In this document: positions 56,637 to 64,000 of the stretch, piece by piece
Position numbering within the stretch: position 1 is the first letter of the stretch
How the letters are laid out: each line of letters begins with the position of its first letter
Origin: Cupriavidus cauae
Lineage (GTDB): Bacteria; Pseudomonadota; Gammaproteobacteria; Burkholderiales; Burkholderiaceae
DNA length: 64,000 nt
Direction of reading: 5' to 3'
NCBI RefSeq assembly: GCF_008632125.1
Contig: NZ_VWRN01000023.1
Span: forward strand, 62,001-126,000
Position numbers and translations under genes: made by a program
The notes under the pieces: generated by a model
Database searches by the model: none
Told to the model about the DNA's origin: nothing
Seen by the model: the letters and a program-made list of their open reading frames with translations, nothing else

Positions 56637-59600
56637 ATGGCTTCGTCAGCAGTTCTGCAAAACCACATCGATGTCGCGGTGCCCGTCGGGACCAAGACCA
56701 TCGCGGCGCCCGAGGGTGCCGCCAATTTCCTGGTCGCAGGCAACAAGGACAACGTCGCCAACTATGCGCGCGAAGGCAACGACCTGCTGATCGAGTTCAA
56801 GGATGGACAGACGCTGCGCATCCAGGGCTTCTTCGCCAATGGCGTGAACTTCAACAATCTGGTGTTCGTCCAGGACGATGCGCGCTGGCTGGCCACGTTC
56901 GACCAGGCCCTGATGGCAGGCGGCGACAATGTCCTCGAATCGGCGGTGGTCTACGAGCCGATCGCCGACAGCAGCGCGGCGCTGCTGGGCATCCTCGGCC
57001 TGGCGGCGGGCGCCGGCGTGATCGCGGCGGCAGCGGGCGGTGGCGGCGGCGGTGGCGATGACAGCCGGCCGGCGCCCGGTCGTCCGACCGTCAGCCTGCT
57101 GGACGACCAGTCTCCGGTGACGGGAACGATCGCCAACGGCAGCGCAACCAACGACGCCACGCCGACGCTGCAGGGCACCGGTGCCCTACCCAACGGCCGC
57201 ATCCAGATCTCGATCGATGGCCAGCCGCCGGTGACCGTCAACGCCGACGCGAACGGCAACTGGAGCTACACGCCGCCGGCGCTGGCCGCCGGCCAGCATC
57301 AGATCGTCGTCACGCAGACCGGCGCCGATGGCAAGACCAGCGAGCCCACGGTGATCGACCTGGCGGTGGACACCACGGCGCCGGCCACGCCGACGCTCAA
57401 CCCCTCCAATGGCGCGACCCTGAGCGGTACCGCCGAGGCCGGCAGCACGGTCGGCATCGACCTGAACGGCGACGGCACGCCGGATGCCACCGTCATCGCC
57501 GACGGCAACGGCAACTGGACCTACACCCCGACCTCGCCGCTGCCCGACGGCACCACCGTGACCGTGGTCGCGACCGACCCCGCCGGCAACACCAGCGAGC
57601 CGGCCACGACGACGGTTGACGCCCAGCCGCCAGCCACCCCAACCGTCAACCCGACCAATGGCACCTCGCTGAGCGGTACCGCCGAGGCCGGCAGCACGGT
57701 CGGCATCGACCTGAACGGCGACGGCACGCCCGATGCGACGGTCGTCACCGACGGCGGCGGCAACTGGACCTACACGCCGACCTCGCCGGTGCCGGACGGC
57801 ACCACGGTGACCGTGGTCGCGACCGACCCGGCCGGCAATACCAGCGGCCCGGCGACCACGACCGTCGACGCGGCCGCCCCCGCCGCGCCCGCGATTTCCA
57901 GCGTCACCGACGACACCGATCCGGTCAGCGGGCCCCTGACTTCGGGCGGCAGCACCAACGACACCACGCCGACGATCGCCGGTACCGCCGAAGCGAACAG
58001 CACCGTGCAGATCTTCAACGGCACGACGCTGCTGGGCACCGTCGTCGCCGACGGCAGCGGCAACTGGACCTTCACGCCGACCACGCCGCTGGCCGACGGC
58101 AACTATTCGCTGACCGCCACGGCCACCGATGCGGTCGGCAATGTCAGCGGTCCCGGCACCGCCTTCATCATCACGGTCGATACGGCGCCGCCGGCCGCGC
58201 CCGCCATCTCCCAGGCCAACGGCACCACGCTGGCCGGCACGGCCGAAGCCGGCAGCACGATCGCGATCGACCTGAATGGCGACGGCACGCCCGATACCAC
58301 CGTCACCGCCGACGGCAGCGGCAACTGGAGCTACACGCCGGCCACGCCGCTGCCCGACGGCACCGTCGTCAGCGTGACCGCTATCGATGCCGCCGGCAAC
58401 GGCAGCGCGCCCGTCACCGCCACCATCGACTCCGTCGCGCCGACTGCACCGGCCATCGCCAGCGTCACCGACGACGCCGACCCGGTCAGCGGCCCGCTGA
58501 CCTCTGGCGGCAGCACCAACGACGCCACGCCGACGATCGCCGGCACCGCGGAAGCGAACAGCACGGTCCAGATCTTCAACGGCACCACGCTGCTGGGCAC
58601 CGTCGTCGCCGACGGCAGCGGCAACTGGACGTTCACGCCGACCACGCCGCTGGCCGACGGCAGCTACTCGCTGACGGCCACCGCGACCGATGCGGCCGGC
58701 AACACCAGCCCGGCCAGCACGGCATTCGACTTGACGGTCGATACCGCGCCGCCGGCCGTTCCGGTCATCGTGCAGGCCAACGGCAACACGATCGCCGGCA
58801 CCGCGGACGCGAACAGCACCATCGCCATCGACACCAACGGCGACGGCACGCCCGACGCCACGGTCACCGCCGACGGTGCAGGCAACTGGACCTACACGCC
58901 GACTACGCCGCTGGCCGATGGCGCGACGGTCAGTGTCACCGCCACCGATCCCGCCGGCAACGCCAGCGCACCGGCCACCGCCACCGTCGATGCGGTGGCA
59001 CCGGGCACCCCGACGATCGCACCGACCAACGGCACGCTGCTGCAGGGCACCGCCGAAGCCAACAGCACCGTCAATATCGACACCAACGGCGACGGTACGG
59101 CCGATGCCACGGTGACCGCCGACGGCGCCGGCAACTGGACCTATACGCCGACCGCGCCGCTGGCCGACGGCACCGTCGTCGAGGTCACCGCCACCGATGC
59201 CGCCGGCAATACCAGCGCGCCGGCCACGGAGACCGTCGACGCCGCGGCACCGAGCGCGCCCTCGATCGACACCGTCGTCGACGATGTCGATCCAGTCTCC
59301 GCGCCGCTGACCTCCGGCGACAGCACCAACGACGCCACGCCGACGATCGCCGGTACCGCGGAAGCGAACAGCACCGTGCAGATCTTCAACGGCACCACGC
59401 TGATCGGCACGGCGACCGCCGATGGCAGCGGCAACTGGACCTTCTCGCCGACCACGCCGCTGGCCGACGGCAGCTACTCGCTGACGGCAGTCGCCACCGA
59501 CGCGGCGGGCAACACCAGCCCGGCCAGCGCCGCCTTCGACTTCACCGTCGATACCGCCGCGCCCGCCGCTCCGGTCATCCTGCTGGCCAGCGCCGACACC

Positions 59601-62600
59601 ATCACGGGCACGGCCGACCCCTTCAGCAGCATCGCGATCGACACCAATGGCGACGGCACGCCGGACGGCACCGTGACCGCCGATGGCAGCGGCAACTGGA
59701 GCTTCTCGCCGGGCCTGCCGCTTGCCGACGGCACGACGGTCAGCGTGACCGCCACCGATGCCGCCGGCAACGCGAGCACTCCTGCCACCGCGACGGTCGA
59801 TGCCCTGCCCCCGGGCACGCCGACCATCGCGCCGACCAACGGCATCCAGCTCGAGGGCACCGCCGAAGCCAACAGCACCGTCCGTATCGATACCAATGGC
59901 GACGGCACGCCCGATGCCACGGTCACCGCCGATGGCGCCGGCAACTGGACCTACACGCCGGCGACCCCGCTGGCCGACGGCACGGTCGTCAGCGTCACGG
60001 CCACCGATGCCGCGGGCAATACCAGCACCCCGGCCACCGCCACCGTCGATGCCGCCGCTCCCGCCGTGCCGACGATCGAGCCCAGCAACGGCTCGGTCCT
60101 CGAAGGCACCGCGGAGGCTGACAGCACCGTCAACATCGACACCAACGGCGACGGCACGCCCGACGCCACGGTCACCGCCGACGGCACCGGCAACTGGTCC
60201 TATACGCCGACTACGCCGCTGACCGACGGCACCGTCGTTACCGTCACGGCCACCGATGCCGCCGGCAATACCAGCGCACCGGCCACCGCCACGGTCGATG
60301 CGGCGGCACCCGCAGCCCCGGCCATCACGTCGGTCGTCGATGACGCCGATCCGGTCTCGGCGCCGCTGACCTCCGGCGACAGCACCAACGACGCCACGCC
60401 GACGATCGCCGGCACCGCGGAAGCCAACAGCACGGTGCAGATCTTCAACGGCACCACGCTGATCGGCACGGCAACCGCCGACGGCACCGGCAACTGGACG
60501 TTCTCGCCGACCTCGCCGCTGGCAGACGGCAGCTACTCGCTGACGGCAGTCGCCACCGACGCGGCGGGCAACATCAGCCCGGCCAGCGGCGCGTTCGACT
60601 TCACGGTCGACACCGCTCCGCCGGCCGCCCCGGTCATCACCACAGCCAATGGCGGCACCATCGCCGGCACCGCGGAGGCCAACAGCAGCATCGCCATCGA
60701 CACCGATGGCGACGGCACGCCCGATGCCACCGTGACCGCCGATGGCAGCGGCAACTGGAGCTATGCGCCGACGACGCCGATCGCCGATGGCACGACCATC
60801 AGCGTGACGGCGACCGATGCCGCCGGCAACGCCAGCGCACCGGCCACTATCGCCATCGATTCGGTCGCACCGGCCGCCCCGGTCATCGCGCCGACCAACG
60901 GCACGGTGATCGAAGGCACCGCCGAGGCCAACAGCACGATCGCGATCGACACCAATGGCGACGGCACGCCCGATGCCACCGTCACCGCCGACGGCAGTGG
61001 CAACTGGACCTATACGCCGACCACCCCGCTGGCCGACGGCACCGTCGTCAGCGCGACGGCCACCGACGCCGCCGGCAACACCAGCGCGCCAGGCAGCGCC
61101 ACCGTCGATGCGGTGGCGCCAGGCACGCCGACGGTCCAGCCCACCGACGGCACGCTGCTGCAGGGCACGGCGGATGCGAACAGCACCGTCAATATCGACA
61201 CCGACGGCGACGGCACCGCCGACGCCACGGTGACGGCCGACGGCAGCGGCAACTGGACCTATACGCCGACTACTCCGCTGGCCGACGGCACCGTGGTCAA
61301 CGTCACGGCCAGCGATGCCGCCGGCAACGTCAGCGCCCCGGCGACCACCACGGTCGATGCGCTGCCGCCGGGCGTGCCGACCATCGCACCGACCGATGGC
61401 ACGCTGCTCGAGGGCACCGCCGAAGCGAACAGCACCGTCGACATCGACACCAATGGCGACGGCACGCCCGAGGCCACGGTCACGGCCGACGGCGGCGGCA
61501 ACTGGACCTATACGCCGCCGACCCCACTGCCCGACGGCACCGTCGTCAGCGTCACGGCACGCGATGCCGTCGGCAACACCAGCGCGCCGGCCACCGCGAC
61601 CGTGGATGCCGTGCCGCCGGCCGCGCCGGTCATCGCGCCGACCAACGGCACGGTGATCGAAGGCACCGCCGAGGCCAACAGCACGATCGCGATCGACACC
61701 AATGGCGACGGCACGCCCGAGGCCACGGTCACGGCCGACGGCAGTGGCAACTGGACCTATACGCCGACCGCCCCGCTGGCCGACGGTACCGTCGTCAGCG
61801 CCACCGCCACCGACGCCGCCGGCAACACCAGCGCGCCGGGCAGCGCGACGGTCGACGCCGTGGCGCCAATCGTGCCGGTCATCGTCAGCGTGACCGATGA
61901 TGTCGACCCGGCCAGCGGCCCGCTGACCTCCGGCGGCAGCACCAACGATGGCACGCCGACCATCGCGGGCACAGCCGAGGCCAACAGCACCGTGCGCATC
62001 TTCAACGGCACCACGCTGGTCGGCACGGCGACCGCCGATGGCACCGGCAACTGGTCCTTCACGCCGACCACGGCGCTGGCCGACGGCAGCTATTCGCTGA
62101 CGGCGGTCGCCACCGACGCGGCGGGCAATGCCAGCGGCAGCAGCACGGCCTTCGATCTGACCATCGATACCGCGGCACCGGCCGCGACGCTCGCCATCAC
62201 CGGCATGACGGACGACACGGGCACCGCGGGCGACTGGACCACCGGCGATACCGCGCCGACCTTCTCGGGAACGCTCAGCGCTCCGCTGGCCGACGGCGAC
62301 CGCGTCGAGGTCAGCTACGACGGCGGCACCACCTGGACGCAGGCCACTGTCAACGGCACCAGCTGGTCGTGGTCGGCACCCAATCACCAGTTCGCCGACG
62401 GCAACCACTCGGTGACGGTGCGGCTGATCGATGCCGCCGGCAATATCGGCGCGAGCAGCGACACGCAGACCTTCACGATCTCCACCAATGTCGCTCCGGA
62501 GGTGTCGGCGCAGGAATCGGGCGGGCTGCTCGGCATCGTCGACGCCAATGTGCTGGGCCTGATCGACCTGAGCTCGCAGCAGGTGTTCGGCGCGAGCGAC

Positions 62601-63572
62601 TACAACAACAACATCCAGCAGGTGGTGCTGCGCTACGGCGGCCTGATCGGCCTGCCGCTGCAGCGGCTGGGATACAACGCCGAGCTTGCCGCGGAGCTGG
62701 GCATCAACGTGGTTCCGCTGCACGACCCGGGCATCCTGGGCGTGATCGCGGCAGTGTCGACGCTGACGATCACTTCCGCCGACGGCGGGCCGATCGATAC
62801 GCTGCGGCTCAACGAGCTGCTCGGCTCGGTGACGATCGAAGGCGGGCTGCTGGGCGTCAGCCTGGACCTGCTGTCGAACTTCACGATCACCGCGACCGAC
62901 ACCACCGGGTTGACCGATACCGCCAACGCCACCCAGCTCGCCAGCGCCGAGGTACTCGCCGGCCTGCTCGGCTCGAGCCAGTCCACCGCGATCGTCGAAG
63001 GCACCTCGTCCGCCGACACGGTCGATGGCACCGGCAACAGCGATCGCCTGTACGGCTACGCCGGCGACGACACGCTGAACGGCGGCGACGGCAACGACCT
63101 GCTGCGCGGCGGCGCGGGCAACGACACGCTGAACGGCGGCAACGGCAACGACCTGCTGATCGGCGGCGCCGGCAACGACACGATGAGCGGCGGCGCGGGC
63201 GGCGACGTGTTCCTGTACGAGGTCACCGCCAACGACGGTACCGGTGGCAACGGCAGCGACGTCATCACCGACTTCACGGTGGGGACCGCGCCGGGCCAGG
63301 CGGCATCCGACGTGATCGACCTGTCGAGTCTGCTAGTCGGCTACACCGGCGACGGCGATGGCCCGGCGCACTACGTCAACGGCGTGGCGACGATCGACGA
63401 CGGCGACAACATCGGCGACTACCTCAGCGTCACCAACGACGGCACCAATACGGTCATCCATATCGACCGCGACGGTACCGGCGCCGCCTTCGGCTCGGAG
63501 ACGCTGGTCACGCTGACCAACGTCAACACCGATATGGAGACGCTGCTGGCCAATCGCCAGGTTCTCGTCTGA
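56637..63572 (+). CDS. Giant BapA-like type I-secreted adhesin with Ig-like and RTX repeats
   Basis: A 2311-residue surface adhesin. Residues 1-140 are a BapA-type prefix domain with FLVAGNKDNVANYAREGNDL, ending in a hydrophobic Ala/Gly segment and a Gly-rich linker (GGGGGGGDDS). About 20 Ig-like modules fill residues 140 to about 1955, in two types: an 84-residue type with IDTNGDGTPDATVTADG, resembling a calcium-binding loop (D, N, D, D ligands), and a 104-residue type with STNDATPTIAGTAEANSTVQ. C-terminal parts are a unique domain, RTX nonapeptides (GGDGND, GGAGNDTL, GGNGNDLL, GGAGNDTM at about 2145-2190) and a type I secretion tail. There is no N-terminal signal peptide. AAGGAGA precedes the start. 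Biofilm adhesion is inferred from family. Confidence 0.93.
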   Translation: MASSAVLQNHIDVAVPVGTKTIAAPEGAANFLVAGNKDNVANYAREGNDLLIEFKDGQTLRIQGFFANGVNFNNLVFVQDDARWLATFDQALMAGGDNVLESAVVYEPIADSSAALLGILGLAAGAGVIAAAAGGGGGGGDDSRPAPGRPTVSLLDDQSPVTGTIANGSATNDATPTLQGTGALPNGRIQISIDGQPPVTVNADANGNWSYTPPALAAGQHQIVVTQTGADGKTSEPTVIDLAVDTTAPATPTLNPSNGATLSGTAEAGSTVGIDLNGDGTPDATVIADGNGNWTYTPTSPLPDGTTVTVVATDPAGNTSEPATTTVDAQPPATPTVNPTNGTSLSGTAEAGSTVGIDLNGDGTPDATVVTDGGGNWTYTPTSPVPDGTTVTVVATDPAGNTSGPATTTVDAAAPAAPAISSVTDDTDPVSGPLTSGGSTNDTTPTIAGTAEANSTVQIFNGTTLLGTVVADGSGNWTFTPTTPLADGNYSLTATATDAVGNVSGPGTAFIITVDTAPPAAPAISQANGTTLAGTAEAGSTIAIDLNGDGTPDTTVTADGSGNWSYTPATPLPDGTVVSVTAIDAAGNGSAPVTATIDSVAPTAPAIASVTDDADPVSGPLTSGGSTNDATPTIAGTAEANSTVQIFNGTTLLGTVVADGSGNWTFTPTTPLADGSYSLTATATDAAGNTSPASTAFDLTVDTAPPAVPVIVQANGNTIAGTADANSTIAIDTNGDGTPDATVTADGAGNWTYTPTTPLADGATVSVTATDPAGNASAPATATVDAVAPGTPTIAPTNGTLLQGTAEANSTVNIDTNGDGTADATVTADGAGNWTYTPTAPLADGTVVEVTATDAAGNTSAPATETVDAAAPSAPSIDTVVDDVDPVSAPLTSGDSTNDATPTIAGTAEANSTVQIFNGTTLIGTATADGSGNWTFSPTTPLADGSYSLTAVATDAAGNTSPASAAFDFTVDTAAPAAPVILLASADTITGTADPFSSIAIDTNGDGTPDGTVTADGSGNWSFSPGLPLADGTTVSVTATDAAGNASTPATATVDALPPGTPTIAPTNGIQLEGTAEANSTVRIDTNGDGTPDATVTADGAGNWTYTPATPLADGTVVSVTATDAAGNTSTPATATVDAAAPAVPTIEPSNGSVLEGTAEADSTVNIDTNGDGTPDATVTADGTGNWSYTPTTPLTDGTVVTVTATDAAGNTSAPATATVDAAAPAAPAITSVVDDADPVSAPLTSGDSTNDATPTIAGTAEANSTVQIFNGTTLIGTATADGTGNWTFSPTSPLADGSYSLTAVATDAAGNISPASGAFDFTVDTAPPAAPVITTANGGTIAGTAEANSSIAIDTDGDGTPDATVTADGSGNWSYAPTTPIADGTTISVTATDAAGNASAPATIAIDSVAPAAPVIAPTNGTVIEGTAEANSTIAIDTNGDGTPDATVTADGSGNWTYTPTTPLADGTVVSATATDAAGNTSAPGSATVDAVAPGTPTVQPTDGTLLQGTADANSTVNIDTDGDGTADATVTADGSGNWTYTPTTPLADGTVVNVTASDAAGNVSAPATTTVDALPPGVPTIAPTDGTLLEGTAEANSTVDIDTNGDGTPEATVTADGGGNWTYTPPTPLPDGTVVSVTARDAVGNTSAPATATVDAVPPAAPVIAPTNGTVIEGTAEANSTIAIDTNGDGTPEATVTADGSGNWTYTPTAPLADGTVVSATATDAAGNTSAPGSATVDAVAPIVPVIVSVTDDVDPASGPLTSGGSTNDGTPTIAGTAEANSTVRIFNGTTLVGTATADGTGNWSFTPTTALADGSYSLTAVATDAAGNASGSSTAFDLTIDTAAPAATLAITGMTDDTGTAGDWTTGDTAPTFSGTLSAPLADGDRVEVSYDGGTTWTQATVNGTSWSWSAPNHQFADGNHSVTVRLIDAAGNIGASSDTQTFTISTNVAPEVSAQESGGLLGIVDANVLGLIDLSSQQVFGASDYNNNIQQVVLRYGGLIGLPLQRLGYNAELAAELGINVVPLHDPGILGVIAAVSTLTITSADGGPIDTLRLNELLGSVTIEGGLLGVSLDLLSNFTITATDTTGLTDTANATQLASAEVLAGLLGSSQSTAIVEGTSSADTVDGTGNSDRLYGYAGDDTLNGGDGNDLLRGGAGNDTLNGGNGNDLLIGGAGNDTMSGGAGGDVFLYEVTANDGTGGNGSDVITDFTVGTAPGQAASDVIDLSSLLVGYTGDGDGPAHYVNGVATIDDGDNIGDYLSVTNDGTNTVIHIDRDGTGAAFGSETLVTLTNVNTDMETLLANRQVLV
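57367..62190 (+). repeat. Tandem Ig-like module array inside the adhesin gene
   Basis: About 19 direct repeats of roughly 250 or 312 bp encode the two module types. Modules with five long-type copies (starting TVTDDT or VVDDVD) are separated by runs of short-type modules that grow along the gene (1, 2, 3 and 5). Modules at about 60890-61130 and 61630-61870 are nearly identical in protein, implying recent duplication. Confidence 0.85.
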
Positions 63573-63614
63573 GCGAAGCGGGCGGCGGTCCCCCCGTTCC
63601 GCCGCCCGCTTCGC
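63573..63614 (+). terminator. Long hairpin after the adhesin gene
   Basis: GCGAAGCGGGCGGCGG and CCGCCGCCCGCTTCGC form a perfect 16-bp stem with a 10-nt loop, immediately after the stop. It lacks a T-run; it may be a terminator or an mRNA-stabilising hairpin. The remaining bases to 63774 show no gene. Confidence 0.7.
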
Positions 63615-63774
63615 CAGACGCTTTCTCGCCGCGCTCTCACCGCATTCACACCACGACAAGGAGACCCGCCCCACCGCATCGATCCACCCTGCAATACCCC
63701 GTCGGCCGCGACGCTGCCTCGCGACCGATGCGTGGCCACATGTCAAAGCCTTCACCGCGAAGCGTGGTGATTTC

Positions 63775-64000
63775 GTGAAACCGACATTGTTGAGATCCAT
63801 CGTGGCCCTCTTTGCCAACGGAGCGCGGACCCGGCAGCGCGCGCTCCTTTCCCGGCTTCCCGCCGGGTACACGCTGCGCATTACGCCCTCGTCGGCGACG
63901 CTGTCCGCCTTTACTGCGCCGGCCGCGCTGGCCGCGCTGACCTTGCTGGTGCTGCCCTGCTCCGGGCCGGCGTCGGCCGCGCCCTATACCGCTTCGACGT
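63775..64000 (+). CDS. Start of an exported protein, probably outer-membrane component of type I secretion
   Basis: Only the first 75 codons are visible. A GTG start at 63775 (no strong ribosome site; GTG at 63802 is an alternative) leads to an Arg-rich N-terminal region, then a hydrophobic signal segment (LAALTLLVLPCSGPASAAPY) with a likely cleavage site at ASA-A. The position directly after a type I-secreted adhesin makes a TolC-like outer-membrane channel the best guess, but no family feature is in view. Confidence 0.5.
   Translation, partial: MKPTLLRSIVALFANGARTRQRALLSRLPAGYTLRITPSSATLSAFTAPAALAALTLLVLPCSGPASAAPYTAST

Noticed and set aside
57186-62723. An 1845-codon open frame on the minus strand inside the adhesin gene
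   Set aside because: It arises from the repetitive, stop-poor module DNA. The plus-strand frame encodes the RTX adhesin with ordered modules.

Overview
The window is uniformly high-GC (roughly two-thirds G+C) and tightly packed. It looks like a chromosomal segment of a Burkholderiaceae bacterium, most like the Cupriavidus/Ralstonia group. The reasons are the mltD-gloB-methyltransferase-rnhA-dnaQ-tRNA order, a Bug-type solute-binding protein, the CoA-dependent 2-aminobenzoate enzymes and the glpSTPQUV glycerol importer. This assignment rests on gene content and remembered synteny, not on a search. No insertion sequence, prophage, CRISPR array or rRNA was seen.

Layout. (1) 1-7061, minus strand: part of an aromatic-acid CoA pathway (acyl-CoA dehydrogenase cut by the window edge, enoyl-CoA hydratase, SDR, fused FAD hydroxylase/old-yellow-enzyme reductase), then prpE. 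(2) 7213-12288: the housekeeping block mltD, gloB (minus) and methyltransferase, rnhA, dnaQ, tRNA-Val (plus). (3) 12465-15549: a DUF1801 protein with a histone-like tail, a lipoprotein, two doubtful tiny ORFs and the LPS heptosyltransferase waaC. (4) 15900-28622: a glycerol locus with the ABC importer glpSTPQUV, the divergent repressor glpR, glpK and glpD, interrupted by purU and a Nudix gene. (5) 28699-29887: a lysozyme-inhibitor-like protein and two small unknowns. (6) 30050-45257: a cellulose operon in the unusual order bcsB-Z-C-E-F-Q-A-G-R. (7) 45238-46993: a TetR regulator and a secreted protein built from about 14 DGAR-type repeats, with two palindromic operator candidates. (8) 47144-48590: a VOC protein, a brnTA-like toxin-antitoxin pair and tRNA-Ser. 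(9) 48668-54829: Bug protein plus amidase, a LysR regulator with duplicated boxes, a DadA-like oxidoreductase, a GFA-family protein and an SMR transporter. (10) 54830-64000: an AT-rich spacer with a perfect palindrome, an AraC regulator, a 2311-residue type I secreted adhesin made of about 20 Ig-like modules, and the start of an exported protein.

How the parts fit. Glycerol entering through GlpSTPQUV would be phosphorylated by GlpK and oxidised by GlpD, with GlpR sensing the state. The cellulose synthase carries a PilZ domain and BcsE carries an RTGD motif, so cyclic-di-GMP control is expected. The cellulose operon and the giant adhesin together make this a surface-attachment region.

The most unusual signals are the DGAR-repeat secreted protein with its TetR gene and twin palindromes; the many short tandem repeats (8-15 bp units, each different) that fill intergenic spacers, with matching in-frame low-complexity insertions in conserved genes; the adhesin's two-type module pattern; and the matched LysR-type boxes at 51296 and 52308.
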